A stretch of DNA of 64,000 nucleotides, from contig JAFGND010000057.1 of assembly GCA_016927185.1 (NCBI GenBank), forward strand, positions 1-64,000, in the 5' to 3' direction. The translations under genes and the position numbers were made by a program. The DNA is from Candidatus Coatesiibacteriota bacterium (lineage in GTDB: Bacteria; JAFGND01). Shown piece after piece: positions 60,653-64,000 of the stretch. Position 1 is the first letter of the stretch, and every line of letters begins with the position of its first letter. Under the pieces are notes generated by a model. The model did not search any database. It was not told the origin of the DNA and saw nothing but the letters and a program-made list of their open reading frames with translations.

Positions 60653-62555
60653 ATTTCCATTTATCTTTGGTTTTTTCAATAAGATCATCTATCTTCTCAA
60701 TCAGCATAATTGAGTTTTGATCCCATTCATATATTCTTCTTTCTTTTGTCCTTTTCCTGAAGTCCTTCTCAAATGCTATAAGTTTTTTCATATCCGATTG
60801 CTTTCCATTCTTATGTATTATTTCCAGTGCAGAAACAACTGTCTCCAGATCATCTTCCTTTAGAAGCAGCCACATTATTTCGTTGACTTCACCTGAATTA
60901 TCATCTCTGAAGTATTGGACAAGGACTCCGCGCAGTTCCCCTCTTGTTTCGCTGAGTGATTTAAGGAGTATATCTCTTGCTTTCCTGTATCTCCCCCTGG
61001 CCAGACAGAGAAGTAAATCCTCTTTCTCCTGTTTAGTTTCTGCTTTTTCAAGCCTATTTATGAAGATATCTCCTATCTCTTCATCAGCTTCAAACGATAT
61101 CAAAGCCTTTTCAATATCCTTTACCTGTTTTTCTTCTGTTGCAATTTCATATTCTTTTATCAATATTCTTTTTCCAATATCTGATTTATGAGCTGCCAGA
61201 ACCTTATATATCTGGTTTTTCTGCATATTATCCATATTAGACCATTCCAGTGAAACAAGGCTGTCTATTGAAGGTTTCTGGTTTTTAAGCTCTGTAGTTA
61301 TACTTTCAGAAAAAACCTTGTTTTTCAAACCTCTCAATGCAATTGAGATAGCTTCCAGAGAGTTTATTCCTGCCAGTGTAAGATATATTTCTTCTCTTTC
61401 AGCTGGATTGATTGTTTCTTGAAGATGATTTGCCAGATAAGGGATTGCTTCCTCATCTTTCATTTCTCCCCATAATATGGCAGCTTTTAATGCTTCCTTA
61501 CTATCATCATTGCACATTTTTCTGAAAAGAGGGATTGCTTCATAAGCCTCAAGTTTTGATAATGTCCCTAGAATGTCCATGAAATACCGAGTTTCTCTCC
61601 AGTTTTGCCTCATGAGTATTGGAATTGATTTTCTATCCCTCATTTTCAATATGCAGGCAAGCAGGTTTTTAAGATATATTGCATCTGAACTGTCTGTTCT
61701 CTCAGCCGCTTTTTCTTCAAAAACGGAAAGAGAATCCAGTATTTCCCTTGATGCAATTTCCTTTATGGAAGTCAGATATAAAATAGCAGAACTGCTTTCC
61801 ATATATTCACTATTTCTTAATGAACTCATTGCTTGAGTAAGGGCATCTGAAACTGCAATTTTTGCAAGTATCAAAAATACCAAGGAATTATACTTCCTGT
61901 TCTCTTTTCGTAGTATTTCTATCAAGACAGGAGTCAAATCCTTGTTAACTACAACAACTGAATCTGATAAATGACTTAATGTGATGTCTGTAAAAAGGGA
62001 ATCTTTCAAGGTTCCTTTCAAAAGAGAGTACTCAGTCTTCAGATTGTTCTTCATGAAACCTTTCAAGGCATCTCTTCTTAAATCGACTGGATTATCCCGG
62101 TTTTTATAATAGCTTAATAAAACTGCTTTTGAAGATGGTGTTCCTTGAAAAGAAAGAGCTTCTAATGATTTTTTTGCAATACCTGGTTTTTCGTCTTTAG
62201 CAAGTATCTCCAACGAAGGAATAAATCTTGGGTCACGTAATGATTGAGCAAGTTCCGCAATTCCTTCTTTCAGATCCGAATCATTGCTTTGCGACCATTT
62301 GATTATATTTGAAAACATAACTTCTTGATGTTTTTTTATTAATGTGAAAATAAAAGGGGAAAGCCTTTTTTCTGCTTTAGAGAACATTATAACTCTTATT
62401 TTCTGATAATCTTCGGAACTGTTTTCAGAAGTTTGCCCTAAGGTTATAAGTTTCTGATCATATGTTCCATTCAGGAGTGCTTGTTTTTTCAGATAATCAA
62501 GATAATAAGCAAGTGATAATATCACTAAGAAAACCAATGGGATAAAAATTAACAA
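60651..62555 (-). CDS. Membrane-anchored HEAT-repeat protein
   Basis: A 634-residue protein with one N-terminal membrane helix (1-20) and then a long solenoid of HEAT-like repeats (for example DPRFIPSLEILAKDEKPGIAKKSLEAL and EAIPLFRKMCNDDSKEALKAA). It probably scaffolds an envelope complex. The start is TTG with no clear Shine-Dalgarno site, so the N-terminus could be a few residues off. Function unknown. Confidence 0.8.
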   Translation of the reverse strand: MLIFIPLVFLVILSLAYYLDYLKKQALLNGTYDQKLITLGQTSENSSEDYQKIRVIMFSKAEKRLSPFIFTLIKKHQEVMFSNIIKWSQSNDSDLKEGIAELAQSLRDPRFIPSLEILAKDEKPGIAKKSLEALSFQGTPSSKAVLLSYYKNRDNPVDLRRDALKGFMKNNLKTEYSLLKGTLKDSLFTDITLSHLSDSVVVVNKDLTPVLIEILRKENRKYNSLVFLILAKIAVSDALTQAMSSLRNSEYMESSSAILYLTSIKEIASREILDSLSVFEEKAAERTDSSDAIYLKNLLACILKMRDRKSIPILMRQNWRETRYFMDILGTLSKLEAYEAIPLFRKMCNDDSKEALKAAILWGEMKDEEAIPYLANHLQETINPAEREEIYLTLAGINSLEAISIALRGLKNKVFSESITTELKNQKPSIDSLVSLEWSNMDNMQKNQIYKVLAAHKSDIGKRILIKEYEIATEEKQVKDIEKALISFEADEEIGDIFINRLEKAETKQEKEDLLLCLARGRYRKARDILLKSLSETRGELRGVLVQYFRDDNSGEVNEIMWLLLKEDDLETVVSALEIIHKNGKQSDMKKLIAFEKDFRKRTKERRIYEWDQNSIMLIEKIDDLIEKTKDKWK

Positions 62556-62651
62556 ATATTTTTTCTTAATAATACTCTGCCTTGTTATTGATTACTGAAA
62601 AACATTGAGTAATAATTATAAACATGAATTGAAAACCTTATATCAGTCTGT

Positions 62652-62673
62652 CTGGCAGAGTAGTCTCTGCCAG
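62652..62673 (-). terminator. Stem-loop downstream of the M42 aminopeptidase gene
   Basis: CTGGCAGAG / CTCTGCCAG (62652-62660 / 62665-62673) form a perfect 9-bp stem with a TAGT loop. It lies 6 nt beyond the stop of the minus-strand M42 gene. No T-run follows on the minus strand, so intrinsic termination is uncertain. Confidence 0.5.
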
Positions 62674-62678
62674 GTGTT

Positions 62679-63689
62679 TTAAACAGGTAATTTCTCACTT
62701 TCGCAAATTACTTTAAGCAATTTTACGGTTGCTTCAACGTCTGCAATTGAACATATTTCAGAAGAAGAATGAACATGTCTTGTTGGAACGCTTAAAGTAG
62801 AGGCAAGTATCCCCTTTTTGGTCAGATGGATAGCGAATGAATCAGTTGCCCCTCCAGTTAATACCTCTCTTTGATAAGGAATCTTGTGTTTCTCGGCAAG
62901 GCTTATTTCCCAGTCAACAATCTGTTTAGGGACGATTATTCCGGAGTCCATTATTTTTATTCCAGTTCCTTTTCCCATTGCACAGCTTACTGAACATTTG
63001 GTTTGATTTCCAGGTGCATCATCACTCCCTGTAACATCAAGAGCGATACCAAGATCAGGTTCAATGGCGAAAGCAGAAGTCTTTGCTCCTCTTACACCCA
63101 CTTCTTCCTGGACAGTAAAAACATAGTATATATTATGTTTTGCCGCTTTAAGTCTTTCTGCAAGTAATATAAGGATGAGACAACCTATTCTGTCATCAAG
63201 AGCCATTGAGCACAAATTCCCAAACTGCTCAAATGGTTCGGTATCCCAGACAAATCTGTCTCCAATTTTTATATGTTTTTCTGCTGCTTCCTTGTTTTTT
63301 GCACCAATATCTACATACAGGTTATCTATCTTAAGTTTTGGCAGACACTCTTCATTATCATAGCAAATCATTCCCTTTATTCCGTTCTTGAAAATCACTC
63401 GCTGGGTAACTTGATTATATGGATAATGACCTCCAACTGAATGAAAGCGCAGGTATCCTTTCTTGTCAATGTGGGTTACTATGAATCCTATCTGATCCAT
63501 GTGAGCGGCAAGCATTATATTCCTGGCATTTTTCGAGTTGCTTTTCTTTACACATATCAGGTTTCCTAATACATCATTATAACACTTATCTGCAAATGAT
63601 TTCATAAGCTCTTTCAGATAATTGCTTATATTTTCTTCATCTCCTGAAGGCCCGAATTCCTTGAATATTTTAAGATACTTCTTTTCCAT
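62679..63689 (-). CDS. M42-family metallopeptidase (tetrahedral aminopeptidase-like)
   Basis: A 336-residue di-metal aminopeptidase of the M42 (glutamyl-aminopeptidase/endoglucanase-misannotated) family. Metal and catalytic residues are His63 (AAHMDQIG), Asp165 (ALDDRIG), Glu195/Glu196 (TVQEEVGVRG), Asp218 (ALDVTG) and His307. M42 enzymes trim peptides in the cytoplasm as large assemblies. AGGAGAG precedes the ATG. It lies 15 nt downstream of another M42 gene, which it resembles, so they form a tandem pair. Confidence 0.93.
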   Translation of the reverse strand: MEKKYLKIFKEFGPSGDEENISNYLKELMKSFADKCYNDVLGNLICVKKSNSKNARNIMLAAHMDQIGFIVTHIDKKGYLRFHSVGGHYPYNQVTQRVIFKNGIKGMICYDNEECLPKLKIDNLYVDIGAKNKEAAEKHIKIGDRFVWDTEPFEQFGNLCSMALDDRIGCLILILLAERLKAAKHNIYYVFTVQEEVGVRGAKTSAFAIEPDLGIALDVTGSDDAPGNQTKCSVSCAMGKGTGIKIMDSGIIVPKQIVDWEISLAEKHKIPYQREVLTGGATDSFAIHLTKKGILASTLSVPTRHVHSSSEICSIADVEATVKLLKVICESEKLPV

Positions 63690-63704
63690 TTCACTCTCCT
63701 AATT

Positions 63705-64000
63705 CTACTTTATTTTAAAAGATTCAGCTTTAACTACAACTGCAAGTGCCAAATCCCTCATAGCATTTAGATCCGGTATACTTATTATGGCAACAGGTGA
63801 ATGAATATATCTGCATGGAAGCGCTATATTCAAAGCAGGCAATCCTTCTTTTGATGTATAGATAGGTCCTGCATCTGTTCCTCCAACTACTGATCTCTTG
63901 AATTGATAGGGAATCTTCTTTTCCTTTGCAATCGCCTGAACCCAATCAAGGATTTTTGTATTAGTTATTATATTTGAATCCATAATGGTTATTGCTGGTC
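63705..64000 (-). CDS. M42-family metallopeptidase, C-terminal part only (cut by window edge)
   Basis: The reading frame is open to the last base of the window, so only the C-terminal ~98 residues are visible. They match the end of M42 peptidases: the 'PAITIMDSN' segment, 'IPYQFKRSVVGGTDAGPIY' (substrate-binding region) and 'ALPCRYIHSPVAIISI' with the final metal-ligand His. An internal ATG at 63983 is not the true start. It is upstream of, and paralogous to, the complete M42 gene at 62679. Confidence 0.9.
   Translation of the reverse strand, partial: PAITIMDSNIITNTKILDWVQAIAKEKKIPYQFKRSVVGGTDAGPIYTSKEGLPALNIALPCRYIHSPVAIISIPDLNAMRDLALAVVVKAESFKIK

Noticed and set aside
63705-63983. Complete small 92-residue protein from ATG 63983
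   Set aside because: The frame is open to the window edge with M42-type residues before the ATG, so it is the tail of a longer gene.
1-64000. tRNA or rRNA genes
   Set aside because: Intergenic stretches were scanned for GC-rich cloverleaf patterns with GTTC-type T-loops, and none were found. A covariance-model search would be decisive.
1-64000. CRISPR arrays, insertion sequences or prophage genes
   Set aside because: No regular repeat-spacer pattern, transposase or integrase, or phage structural protein was seen.

Overview
This window is chromosomal DNA from an AT-rich, diderm (LPS-making) bacterium. KdsB and an LpxH-type phosphoesterase point to lipopolysaccharide. A TonB-dependent receptor, an RND/MFP/TolC efflux set and several predicted outer-membrane barrels point to an outer membrane, and many lipobox proteins are present. 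The energy enzyme in view is a V/A-type ATPase whose proteolipid carries the full Na+-ligand set known from Enterococcus hirae. Many genes have strong AGGAGG Shine-Dalgarno sites, which argues against typical Bacteroidota. DUF4249-like lipoproteins, a subtilase with a FlgD-like tail and the large number of TPR/HEAT proteins fit an FCB-related candidate phylum such as Cloacimonadota. This placement is an inference and no rRNA gene is present to test it. No tRNA, CRISPR array, insertion sequence or prophage was recognised.

Layout. 0-3.9 kb: a lipoprotein, a LeuC/LeuD-type isomerase pair closed by a clear terminator, and a three-domain regulator (receiver-like, HATPase, cyclic-nucleotide-binding). 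3.9-7.6 kb (minus): TonB-dependent receptor with two DUF4249-like lipoproteins. 7.7-14.0 kb (minus): PadR regulator, TolC-like protein, adaptor and RND pump. 14.2-23.6 kb: secreted subtilase, a glycosyltransferase-like membrane protein with TPRs, a TPR lipoprotein, a PAP2 phosphatase with a DUF512 radical-SAM protein, small envelope proteins and a cNMP/HD-GYP signalling protein. 23.6-26.4 kb (minus): FolE2, aminotransferase, LpxH-like. 26.5-33.3 kb: barrels, a PQQ-like propeller lipoprotein interrupted by an in-frame TGA, a TPR metalloprotease-like lipoprotein, KdsB and a small exported protein. 33.4-42.6 kb (plus): ftsY, dxs, radical SAM/SPASM, giant TPR protein, ClpX-like ATPase, rsgA. 42.9-43.3 kb: a non-coding stretch with DnaA-box-like words. 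43.3-46.4 kb (plus): LysM/MepA protein, polysaccharide deacetylase, PlsC. 46.4-57.9 kb (minus): thrS, V-ATPase subunits H-I-K-E-C-F-A-B-D, and a degenerate deacetylase lipoprotein. 58.1-64.0 kb: an AsnB-like enzyme lacking the glutaminase cysteine, a secreted helical protein, a HEAT-repeat membrane protein, and tandem M42 aminopeptidases, the last cut by the window edge.

The genes are mainly envelope construction and remodelling, isoprenoid and co-translational targeting functions, Na+-linked energetics, and signalling. Most genes sit in tight transcription units with 1-17 nt overlaps. The most interesting items are the TGA with a hairpin just downstream in the propeller gene, the tandem MepA protein with a dead second domain, the receiver/HATPase/cNMP regulator, the long insertion in RsgA, the cysteine-less AsnB-like enzyme, and the origin-like spacer. 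No clearly new multi-gene system was identified.
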